The notes under the pieces are model-generated. The model was not told the origin of the DNA and did no database searches. It saw only the letters and a list, made by a program, of their open reading frames with translations. A stretch of DNA of 64,000 bases from assembly GCA_031769625.1 (NCBI GenBank), contig JAUIMM010002008.1, positions 1 through 64,000 of the forward strand. The letters run 5' to 3'. The translations under genes were made by a program, and so were the position numbers. This DNA is from Taudactylus pleione (lineage: Eukaryota > Chordata > Amphibia > Anura > Myobatrachidae). This document shows positions 44,221-52,322 of the stretch, one piece after another (position 1 is the stretch's first letter; each line of letters begins with the position of its first letter).

Positions 44221-45083
44221 ACAAGCATCCGTAATTTGGAATCTTTATGAGAACTACTGCTGTCCTTATTAACAGACCGAGCCGCGGCTCAACCACCCCC
44301 ACGTGACCATACCCGGAAGAACGAGACGGAGGAGAAGCATACAGAGGAGAAGGGCCCGACACGTGACCAGACCAGGAGAACCAGACAGAATGAAGGGAAG
44401 ACACGCACCGCATACCAGCACAGCAGGCAAGAGGAAGGAGCGGACAGCGGTGAGACCGAGGAATGTAAGTCTCTGGTGTGGTAGGGGTGTATGGTTATTG
44501 GCTTTCCAGAGTCCGACCATAACATCCCCCACACCACGGTAACAGCTGCTCTGGAGTGCGGCTCCGGCGGACGCTTGGGACCAGGCGCACCGCCGGCACC
44601 TGCACCGGAGGTGGCGGTGGCCCATTAGAGTTAACACCCTGGTTGCCGGTCTCTCCATACTCCTTTCCTCGGGGAGTTTAACCCGGGCATCTCACCGTAG
44701 CGCTTCAACATACTGTACTGTATAGTATCAGCGGGACGCCGCTGCTACCACCCACAATCTCACTCACAAAGACTTTTTCTGCCCAGAACTCCCTTCCAAC
44801 CAACGATATTCCTTGGACTTAATCTGAGTTCTGTTATCCAGCCATCTGCAAGTGCAGCAGTTTATCAATAATATTGATCTCCTACATATGTTAGTTTTAA
44901 TTGACTATTATATTTGATTATTGTGTATTAGCTATCTCAACCAATCTGTTTGTCCATGTTATATTTAGTGACTTATATATGAATTGTGCATGCCTCTTTT
45001 ACATTAAACCCCCTTTTTTTCATAAACATACCGACTCTCATAATAAGCTTAGGTAAAGGATGAGCTGAGCGCAGTATTTAAAT
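44221..45083. mobile_element. Unclassified ~0.86-kb insertion in Gypsy RNase H
   Basis: The Gypsy coding sequence is broken between GGACCAT (left, 44214-44220) and ATGGTCAG (right, from about 45094). Removing the insert rejoins the RNase H reading, with an apparent 2-bp overlap (AT). The insert is GC-rich at its left end and AT-rich at its right end, finishing near GCGCAGTATTTAAATTTAATTA. I see no terminal inverted repeats and no recognisable protein: open frames at 44269-44658 (minus) and 44303-44542 (plus) look like chance. A non-autonomous retroelement with an AT-rich tail is possible. Superfamily unknown. Confidence 0.6.
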
Positions 45084-45087
45084 TTAA

Positions 45088-46138
45088 TTATCTATGGTCA
45101 GTAATCAGTTTGAACTTTCTTCCCACCAAATAGTACCTGAGAGTTTCTAACGCCCATTTTATGGCCAAAGCTTCCTTCTCCACTGTGGGATAGTTTCTCT
45201 CATGGGTATTCAATTCCCTGCTTAGGTAAAAAATGGGGTGTTCCTCACCCTCTTTGCTTTGGAACAGGACCGCTCCAATGCCTACGCTGGATGCATCGGT
45301 TTGTACCACAAACTCTTTGTCAAAATCAGGGGTCACCAGAACAGGTTGGGTACATAAGGCTATTTTTAATTCTTGGAAAGCTTTCTCCGCTTCAGGACCC
45401 CATTCCACCATGATTTTTTGTTTGCCCTTGGTAAAGTCAGTAAGTGGGACCGCAATGGTGGCAAAACTGGGGATGAATATGAACCTCCTATAGTATCCAG
45501 TGATCCCTAAGAAGGCTATCACCTGCTTATTGAGGGGTCGTGGCCAGTTCTGTATTGCCTCAATCTTATTGAGCTGTGGTTTTATCAAACCTCTGCCAAT
45601 AGTGTATCCCAGATATTTTACTTTCTCCATCCCCAGACAACACTTTTTTGGGTTGGGTGTCAAACCTGCCTTAAAGATGGAGTCTAACACTGCTTGTACT
45701 CTGGGTAAGTGAGACTGCCAATCAGCACTATGTATGACCACATCATCCAGATAAGCAGCCGCATACCGTCTATGGGGCCTTAGTATCCTATCCATCATTC
45801 TTTGAAAGGTAGCAGGCGCCCCATGTAGCCCAAAGGGTAACATCTTATAATGAAACAACCCTTCTGGTGCAGAAAAAGCTGTTTTTTTCTTTGGCGTTTT
45901 CAGTTAATGGCACTTGCCAATATCCTTTGGTTAGGTCCAAAGTGGTTAAATATCTTGCTGTCCCCAGCCTTTCAATTAGTTCATCCACCCTTGGCATCAG
46001 GTAGGCATCAAATTTTGAAACACTGTTCAGCTTTCGGAAGTCATTACAAAAACGCACACTCCCATTGGGCTTTGGAATCAGCACAATGGGACTGGACCGC
46101 TCACTATGTGATTCTTCAATTACCCCCAATTCTAACAT
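45088..46138 (-). pseudogene. Gypsy reverse transcriptase / RNase H, frameshifted
   Basis: Two overlapping frames form one gene. The upstream part (46138-45845) has VIEESHSERSSPIVLIPKP, RFCNDFRKLN and TTLDLTKGYW, giving the first catalytic Asp at residue 68. The downstream part (45858-45088, 256 codons) has LPFGLHGAPATFQRMMD, the catalytic YLDD at residues 36-39, the thumb/connection LGYTIGRG...FLGITGYYRRF, then RNase H with TDAS (Asp188), EKEALAIKWA (Glu229) and TDH (Asp254). The frame changes at a run of seven T (45882-45888), where one base too many explains the shift. A TGA stop (46142-46144) precedes the first frame. The protein would copy element RNA into DNA in a cytoplasmic particle. 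The 3' end is cut by the 44221-45083 insertion. Confidence 0.93.
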
Positions 46139-46560
46139 TTTTCAAATTTCCTTTGACACAGACTCTCTTTGGGCTTCGGGCAACCTATAGGGCTTTAGGT
46201 TTACTTTAACCCCCGGGTCAGTGACTGTCATGTTTGATGCCTGTGGTTTTTCCTGGCAGGTCAGAAAACAGTACCCTATTTCTGATCAAAAATTCCTTGA
46301 CCTCCTGCTGTTGACTGGCTGACAGGGTTTTGCCACGGTCACTTTGGGTTCCACGGGACCTGGGTTTACTGGAAGGGCTTGGACGGCTGAGAGTGCTGCT
46401 CTATCCTTCCAGGGTTTTATCAGGTTCACATGATATATCTGTTCTGGTTTTCTTTTCCCCGGCTGGTAAACTTGTTGACCTGTCCCACTTTTTCTAAGAT
46501 CTCAAAGGGCCCCTGCCACTTAGCCAACAGTTTACGTTCTACTGTGGGAACCAACACTCG
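46139..46560 (-). pseudogene. Gypsy integrase C-terminus to RT linker, degraded
   Basis: Next to the MITE the minus strand resumes with the peptide RVLVPTVERKLLAKWQGPFE, which continues the integrase frame that ends APGD at about 47488. The GPF is the GPY/F-type module of Gypsy integrases. Farther on there are traces of a linker and then RT N-terminal sequence (SVSKEI before a TGA stop at 46142-46144). Several frame changes and stops prevent a continuous reading. This stretch is the evidence that RT follows integrase directly in the element. Confidence 0.75.
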
Positions 46561-47487
46561 GGGCTCTATTTATTAACATTTTTTTTACTAAAATAAAGTG
46601 AAAAAGGGTGTTTTCACACCCTTTTCACATTATTTTAGTTTCACCTGTAGTTATTACAGGGCAATTGGAGTAGAATTAGTAAAATTCTACTCCAACCCCC
46701 AGTATCACTTATTTTTAGTAAAGCAGATCGCATTTCCCATAATTGTAATGGGAAATGTGATCCGACCATAGTTACTAAAAATAAATAGTAAAAAAATACC
46801 GGGGGAAGCCCTGTGATAATAACGCCACCTGGAGGTGGCGTTATCCAGGGTCTCCCCCGGTTACCGGGCTCCCACTCTGCTCTAATGGGGAGAGCAGAGG
46901 CGAGAGCCGGTACCAGTAATCAGCTGTGTGGTCGAAACAGACCGCAAGCTGATTACTGTAAAAAAAAAAAAAAAGAAAAAAAAAAATTAAAATTTTTTTT
47001 TTTACTTACCTGAATCCAGGGACCGGTGATCGAGCCTCTGGTGATGGCTCCTCTCCGGTCAGCTGGTCTCCCATAGTACACTGGGGCCTGGTCATCAGGT
47101 GACCGGGCCCCAGTGCAGTATGGGAGATTACCTGATCGGGAAGCCCCCGAGAAGATCACCGGAGGCCAGGAGGATGCAGGTAAGTGTAATAAAGGGAGGG
47201 AGGGTCGCGGGGGTCCGCGATCGCGGGGGGCGGGGCTTAGCACCAGGGGGTGGGGCTTAGCATCGATGGGGGGTAGCAGCGACGGTGGGTCGGCGCATGC
47301 GCGGGCTCTTAGTCGCGGTATCTTTTCCGGATGGGATCCGCAGGGACAGAGCTTTATCGCAAGCTCTGTCCCTGCAAGGGATTTATAGTAAATCCCTGTG
47401 ATATTGCCTGAATTCACAATGCGAATTCACTCGGTAATATCACACTACAATCCGCATTCAACATGCGGATTGTAGTAAATAGAGCCC
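46561..47487. mobile_element. Hairpin-chain MITE inserted in Gypsy integrase
   Basis: Terminal inverted repeats are GGGCTCTATTTA (46561-46572) and TAAATAGAGCCC (47476-47487). The flanking bases (TCG left, TAT right) do not form an obvious duplication. The interior is almost entirely a row of local palindromes: AAAAGGGTG/CACCCTTTT; GGAGTAGAATT/AATTCTACTCC; GATCGCATTTCCCAT/ATGGGAAATGTGATC; AACGCCACCT/AGGTGGCGTT; CAGTAATCAGCT/AGCTGATTACTG; an A-run facing a T-run (46958-47001); CACTGGGGCC/GGCCCCAGTG; ACAGAGCTT/AAGCTCTGT; AGGGATTTA/TAAATCCCT; AATCCGCATT/ATGCGGATT. No coding capacity. The open frames at 46953-47417 and 47113-47388 are incidental. Confidence 0.83.
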
Positions 47488-48306
47488 TATGTCCCCAGGA
47501 GCAAAGTTTCTTAACTGTGCATTGCGGTTATATACCCTCTGCTGTGCTAGTTGGGCCTGTTCCAAGTGCTCCTTAACTATCGGCACGGCAGCCACAATTC
47601 TCTCTTTCATCTGGGAAACATGTTCAATCACTATTTTATAAGGACTGGACTTCCCTTGCCATGTCTCCTTAACAAAGTCTAGTAACCATCTTGGATGTCT
47701 CCCATATAACAAGTCGAAAGGTGAAAACCCGGTAGAGGATTGGGGAACCTCTCTTATGGCCAACAGCAGATAAGACAACAAATAATCCCAATCTTTACCA
47801 TCTTTGTCAACTACTTTCCTTAACATATGTTTTAAGGTCTTGTTAAACCTCTCGACCAAACCATCGGTTTGGGGGTGATAAACTGAGGTCCTTAACTGGT
47901 TAATCTTAAACAGGCGGCACAACTCCTTCATAACTTTTGACATGAACGGGGTACCCTGGTCAGTTAGTATCTCTTTAGGTATTCCCATTCTGCTAAAAAC
48001 ATGGACCAGCTCTCTAGCAATGGACTTGGTTGATGTATTGCGCAGCGGTATCGCTTCCGGGTATCTGGTAGCGTAGTCCAGAATTACCAGAATATATTGA
48101 TGTCCCCGGGCAGACTTCAACAAGGGTCCCACCAAGTCCATAGCTATTCTTTCAAATGGTACCTCTATAATTGGTAGTGGGACTAGAGGACTTTTGATAT
48201 GTGGTCTGGGAGCATGATACTGGCATTCAGGGCAGGAGGCACAAAAATCAGATGCATCTTTATGGACCCCGGGCCAAAAAAACCTCTGCACGATTTGCTC
48301 AGTGGT
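47488..48306 (-). pseudogene. Gypsy integrase core
   Basis: The open frame begins just after a TAA stop and reads TTEQIVQRFFWPGV, then a zinc-finger CASC (C17/C20 counting from the first in-frame GTG at 48291). The catalytic core has MDLVGPL (Asp52), ILTDQGTPF (Asp111) and the YHPQTDGLVERFN motif (Glu147), a textbook D,D35E spacing with all three acids present. It continues through FDLLYGRHPR and ends APGD at the MITE edge; after that the frame is MITE-derived. Integrase would join element DNA to nuclear DNA. It is separated from its N-terminal part by a stop at 48307-48309 and from its C-terminus by the MITE, so it cannot make a complete enzyme. Confidence 0.94.
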
Positions 48307-48756
48307 TTACTCTACCCCTAGGTGGCTTGCCGTTATATGACCATGGACCAGATCTAATACCGTTCTCCTGTAATCTTTGGGGACTATTAATTGTTCCACA
48401 ATCTCCTCCCCTTTCTTAGTCATCTGGTACAACAGATCCTGACATATTACCATGTGAGGATATGTCAAGGGACTATCGGGATCTATGGGTTTACTGTTGA
48501 CCACCTTCACATTCTCCCTGGCTTTCACCAGAGTAGGGTCATTTAACTGCTCTACGGCAAAGACCTCTCTTCTGACCTCTAAATAAGGCAGATGATCAAT
48601 GGGCTCTACAACACTTCGTGAGCCACCATCACCCTCCGCATTCTCTATTTCCCCAATCATGCTAGAAAATGGGAACATCTCTGACTCTGCCACTACATCA
48701 GTCACCCTTTCAGATGAAGCAGGGTGATTTACCTCTGTGCAAAAGGCTGGCTTTTC
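48307..48756 (-). pseudogene. Gypsy pol segment upstream of integrase (HH of zinc domain)
   Basis: The minus-strand frame (132 codons from 48705, open further upstream to near the LTR remnant) contains an acidic, low-complexity N-terminus, then VEQLNDPTLVKARENVKVV, LLYQMTKKGEEIVEQLIVPK and DLVHGHITASHLGVE. The two histidines of HGHI...SH are the HH half of the integrase HHCC zinc domain, and the CC half lies in the next frame after the TAA stop (tta on the plus strand at 48307-48309). In intact relatives this codon would be sense, so the stop is a simple inactivating change. Upstream the sequence abuts an LTR fragment without gag or protease. Confidence 0.85.
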
Positions 48757-48876
48757 AAAAAGCTGACACTCAAATCTGCTTCACTGCAGACTTTTCTCCT
48801 GGGGTTTTTTAGAACACATAGGTCAAAAACCTAGGGCAAATGTATCTACCACTGACCACTTTACCAGTGTTCATAT
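48756..48876 (-). repeat. Truncated Gypsy 5' LTR
   Basis: This ~121-bp piece matches 43892-44016, the first part of the 3' LTR on the minus strand, through CTGCAGACTTTTCTCCTGGG and AGAACACATAGGTCAAAAACC. The outer ~12 bp are diverged into the TA-rich flank. The remaining ~460 bp of the LTR, the primer-binding site, gag and protease are absent: the LTR piece joins pol directly at CAAAAAGC, next to a short AAAAG/CTTTT-rich stretch, which suggests a deletion rather than a sequencing gap. Confidence 0.85.
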
Positions 48877-48923
48877 ATATGTATGTAAGTGTGTATATGT
48901 GTGTATGTATGTGTGTATATATA

Positions 48924-48979
<56 letters not shown>

Positions 48980-49024
48980 GTGTGTGTGTATGTATATATA
49001 TATAATATATATATATATATATTG
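48877..49024. repeat. TG/TA microsatellite
   Basis: Alternating TATG, TGTG and TATA runs, including about 18 TA dinucleotides near 48940-48976 and another TA run ending near 49022. It flanks the Gypsy element on the side opposite the (TGTA)n run at 43344. Confidence 0.95.
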
Positions 49025-49551
49025 TATATATTCATGTGCATTGCATGTGACTTATGAAATCTGCTGTGCTATGCTGCCTTGTCAGTCATAACCTATCACT
49101 GCTGTTTCTCCTCGTTTAACCCCTACAAAGATGTGTGGGATATATTGGGTGTGAAACGATGGTCATATTGATACTCAGACGTTGGATAACTTTAAAGATA
49201 TTGTTATGTCGAATGAATCGGAAAGACAGGTGGCTGGAGCCCCCTGGGCTGGTGTTATGTATGACCTGTAGCGGCAGCCCCCTATGGTTATGCCCTCTGT
49301 TTCCATCATGGATGGACATGTATGCTGGTCGAGGCATAGCATCATCTTCAGCAACTGCTAAAAGCTGCTAGATCAATGCAGCCAAAGACCAGATGGTGTT
49401 TGGCCCCTCACGCAGGCCAAGCCACAGAGACAGGCAAGGGGGTGGTCCTCACAGGATTTAATACAATTGGAGTTTGTGGAAGGAGTCACCAAAGTAGTCA
49501 GATCTACCAGCTTCTGGACAGGAGCCTCCTTGGGTTGCCTTTGCCCAGATC

Positions 49552-50160
49552 ATGGCGCAGGTTGCAGACAGGTTGGCGGCTCCTATGCCGGCCCTGATAA
49601 TGGGGCACCTTCAGCAGCTGCAACCTACTATGTTTAGGCCCCCTATGCATCTGTCTTGGAGGGACATGTATGCTCACTTGGGTCAGAATGTGGCTTCATC
49701 CTCAGCAACTTTCCAACAACTACGGCAAGCAGCTAGGCCAGTACAGCCCAAAAAAACCAGAAGGCAGTTGGTCTCACACACCGTCCACCCCTCAGATTCT
49801 GGTACATCTTCTGATGTTTAGGGGGATACATGGGTCTCCTCCCAAGAGTCACTCTCAGGAGAAGAAGACCGTCTTCCAACAGCACGTCTCCTCCCTGATC
49901 AGAGGGGTCAAAGCTGTGCTAAACAAATATGATGTAGAGCCGGTACAAGGAAAGACTCCAGTATTCAAATGCCAGAAAGTTGTGAAAGCTCAATTTTCCA
50001 AATCTGAGAACCTATTCAGAACTTAGGGAGGAAGTATGGAGTTCTCCGGGTAGGAATATCCATATTACCAGAAAGGTTGAGGCCTTATATCTCTTTCTAG
50101 TGCCATCAGCATTCGCCTTTAAATGTTCCACTGATAAGAAACTTTAAGCCAGTCTCAAGG
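49552..50160 (+). pseudogene. DIRS gag-like remains
   Basis: Two overlapping frames (49552-49821, 89 codons; 49670-50026, 118 codons) carry a Gln/Pro-rich segment with SSATFQQLRQAARPVQPKK and then FQQHVSSLIRGVKAVLNKYD, followed after a stop by a segment ending in SAFAFKCSTDKK. The layout resembles the ORF1/gag-like protein of vertebrate DIRS elements. Identification leans on the RNase H and recombinase segments downstream more than on this weakly conserved protein. No plausible intact start; the frame changes at least once near 49830. Confidence 0.6.
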
Positions 50161-50199
50161 CAGCCTTCTCTGTCAGGAGCTGTTATTTGCCCAGCCATG

Positions 50200-50800
50200 G
50201 TACGGCCGCGGTTTCCAAATAAAAGCACAGACGATCGGTCTCTCTGCCAGAAGAGCGACTATCCCTGTCATGGTGGTTGCAGACATACCGTCGCAACAAG
50301 AGTCACCCATTCTAGATCCAGATTGGATACTCCTCACAAATGATGCCAGCCTCCGCGGATGGGGAGCAGTGACAGGTCGACGCACATTTCAAGGAAAATG
50401 GGCGACAACGGAAACAGTCTGTCCATAAATGTACTGGAACTAAGGGCAGTATTCAAGAGCACTTATTCAAGCTCAGGAAATACTAAAGGGGTTGACCTGT
50501 CCAGGAACAATCCAACAATGCCGCCGCAGTAGCCTACCTCATCCATCAGGGAGGCACGGGGAGCCAGGCTGCCATGGCTAAAGTGTTAAACATTCTTATT
50601 GGACAGAATGTAATTTTCCAGTGAGATCAGCTGTGTTCATAACAGGAGTCATTTGGAAGGGGACTTCCTAAGCCAACAGGATATACATGCCAGAGAGTGT
50701 GGGCTCTTCATCCACAGCTATTTCAGAGCCTTGTGGATGAATGGGGTCTTCCAGTGGTAGACCTCATGGCCTCAAGTCACAACCACAGGGTCCCCAGGTA
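50200..50800 (+). pseudogene. DIRS RNase H domain remains
   Basis: The plus strand reads IGLSARRATIPVMVVADIPS, then DWILLTNDASLRGWGAVTGR, the start of a DIRS RNase H (the TDAS-GWGAV type motif, here NDAS), then KWATTETVC and a stop. Frame-shifted traces follow: NVLELRAVF, later GDFLSQQDIHARECGLF and a DLMAS-like segment near 50758-50775, all in the order seen in DIRS elements. At least three frame changes and several stops are present. The reverse-transcriptase domain that should precede it is absent. Confidence 0.75.
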
Positions 50801-50899
50801 CGGGCAGAACCAGGGAACCTGCAGTAGAGTTTGTGGATGCTCTGGCAGTAGAGTTTAACTTCAGACTGGTGTATTTGTTCTCCCGCTTCCCTTCTTCCA

Positions 50900-51836
50900 A
50901 GGGTTATCAGGAAATACAAACAGGCGAGTGCAACAGTAATACTGATAGCCCCTGCTTGGGCAGACGTCATGGGTTCACCAACCTACTGAGTTTCTCCATA
51001 GATACTCCGTGGCCTTTCCTGCCAAGGTCGGACCTGTTAATACAGGGTCCCTTCCTGTATCCAGATCTTCCTCGTCTGTCTTGGATGGCGTGGTCCTTCA
51101 GACCTCCGTCTTAAAGGGAAGGGGTTTTCCAATTCAGAGGACAAATGGCTGCATTTATTACAAGACTTGGCACTCGTATTTTCAGTGGTGTGAACTGAGA
51201 AAATGTGACCCTAAGGTGGTGAGGGTTCTTTTCTCGAGTATTTTCTTTTCATCAGGCTGGTTTAGACCAGGGTCTCTCTGGCCATCCTGAGAGTTCTGGC
51301 TTTTGCACTTTCAGTTTGGTTTAGCGAAGGATCGCCCCATTGCGTGACGTTAGAATCTTTTTCAGAGCGTTCTGAGGGTTCAGCCTCCCATTGTCCCCCG
51401 GAAGCCCGTGGGGTGTGACATTGGTTGTCAGGACTTTGCAGGCTCCTTTATTTGAGCCTCTGAAATCAGACCTAAGGTGGTTGACGGCGAAGACAGTTTC
51501 TTCTGGCTATCACTTCGGCCCATAGGGGCAACCCTGTCTTTTCGCTTTACTTTTGTTTTTGATATTTCATCAGAATACAGCTGTTCTTCGTACTAGGCTG
51601 GGTACCTTCCTAGGGTGATATCCTGGTTTTTATGTGAATTGAAGAAACTGTGGTTCCAGTTTTGCAAGCTTCTGGCCTTTCGGCTGGTGAAGCATCACTG
51701 GATGTTGTCTGTGCACTACGAATCTATATAAATTGCACCAACTCCTTCACAAAGTCAGATTTTTTATTTGTGTTGTATGGCTGTCATAAGCTAAGCTGGC
51801 CAGCTAACAGACAGAATTTGGCCAGATGGCTGCGTA
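50900..51836 (+). pseudogene. DIRS tyrosine recombinase, N-terminal part
   Basis: Broken frames include LIAPAWADVMGSP (end of the RT-RNase H ORF), then VLKGRGFPIQRTNGCIYYKT, WHSYFQWCELRKCDP in the core-binding (SAM-like) region, typical of DIRS recombinases. The segment degenerates towards 51600, and a short readable piece, NLARWLRMTIF, stands just before the L1 insertion. The catalytic C-terminus is found beyond the L1 at 59382-59536. The enzyme would insert a circular intermediate by site-specific recombination. This copy is dead. Confidence 0.72.
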
Positions 51837-51847
51837 TGACAATTTTC
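51837..51847. repeat. Target-site duplication of the L1 (left copy)
   Basis: TGACAATTTTC, 11 bp, identical to 59371-59381. It lies next to the short poly(A) tail of the minus-strand L1 (seen as TTTTTTT on the plus strand). Confidence 0.9.
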
Positions 51848-52322
51848 TTTTTTTATAATCATATAATTTTATTGGGGTGTCAATACCAAGGAAACAGCAA
51901 AAAAAAAAAAAATTGCAGTTTTCAATCCCCAGGGGGGATTAAAGAACGAAATAAACAGTAAATAATCGTCATACAAATAGAAAAACAACAGGTATAACAA
52001 TATACTGACATTGAAATTGAACTTTTCTTATTGTTATTTCCCCTTTTTCCACAAAACCTTAACAAAATAATAATAAGAAAAGAAGAAAAAAACAATAATA
52101 AGTAAAAAAGAAAAAAAACAATAATAAGTAAGGAAATAATTACAAATTAAAGGCTTGGGAATGATGTAGAGGGGTAAGTTAGGGAAAAGAGAAAAAAATC
52201 AAAAAAAAAAATCAAGGAGCGGAGAAGAGGGAGAGAGCGAGCTGGGGGGATAGAATAAAAAATTTGAGGTTGAGGAATAGAGGGAAGAAGAAAGAAAAAG
52301 AAAGAGAGCAGAAGGCAGATAA
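51848..52322 (-). other. L1 3' untranslated region
   Basis: No protein is read here. On the minus strand the region after the ORF2 stop is rich in pyrimidine runs (TTTTTTCTTCT-type; purine-rich on the plus strand around 52180-52320), followed by AT-rich sequence, a T-run facing AATTGC, and a short A tail ending at the target duplication. Confidence 0.75.

Larger units (their letters stand above)
43429..48876 (-). mobile_element. Ty3/Gypsy LTR retrotransposon, INT-before-RT order, decayed
   Basis: Read on the minus strand the order is: LTR remnant (48876-48756), a pol segment ending in the integrase zinc region (48705-48307), integrase core (48306-47488), a MITE, the integrase C-terminal GPF-type segment (about 46545-46480), reverse transcriptase and RNase H (about 46200-45088), another insertion, the RNase H end (44207), a purine tract (44032-44017) and the 3' LTR (44016-43429). 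Gag, protease and the primer-binding site are missing. Integrase upstream of RT is the reverse of ordinary Gypsy but matches the known Gmr1-like group of deuterostome Gypsy elements. Frameshifts, stops and two insertions make this copy inactive. Confidence 0.85.
49025..51836 (+). mobile_element. DIRS-like retrotransposon, middle portion
   Basis: In plus orientation this piece carries leader sequence homologous to 41290-41700, gag-like remains (49552-50160), an RNase H segment (about 50200-50800) and tyrosine-recombinase N-terminal sequence (about 50900-51836). The reverse-transcriptase core expected between gag and RNase H is missing, so a deletion near 50160-50205 is inferred. The piece is cut at 51836 by an L1 insertion and resumes at 59382. 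Every coding segment is riddled with stops and frame changes. DIRS elements use a tyrosine recombinase instead of an integrase and are common in amphibian genomes. Confidence 0.78.

Noticed and set aside
44269..44658. 129-codon open frame on the minus strand within the Gypsy insertion
   Set aside because: It is GC-rich, overlaps other open frames on both strands and resembles no protein family I know.
46953..47417. 154-codon Pro/Ser-rich frame inside the MITE
   Set aside because: It runs through an A/T homopolymer and a series of hairpin arms, with no homology, and lies inside a non-coding element.
50173..50385. 70-codon minus-strand frame opposite the DIRS RNase H
   Set aside because: It is a shadow of the plus-strand RNase H segment, whose NDASLRGWGAV motif identifies the true frame.
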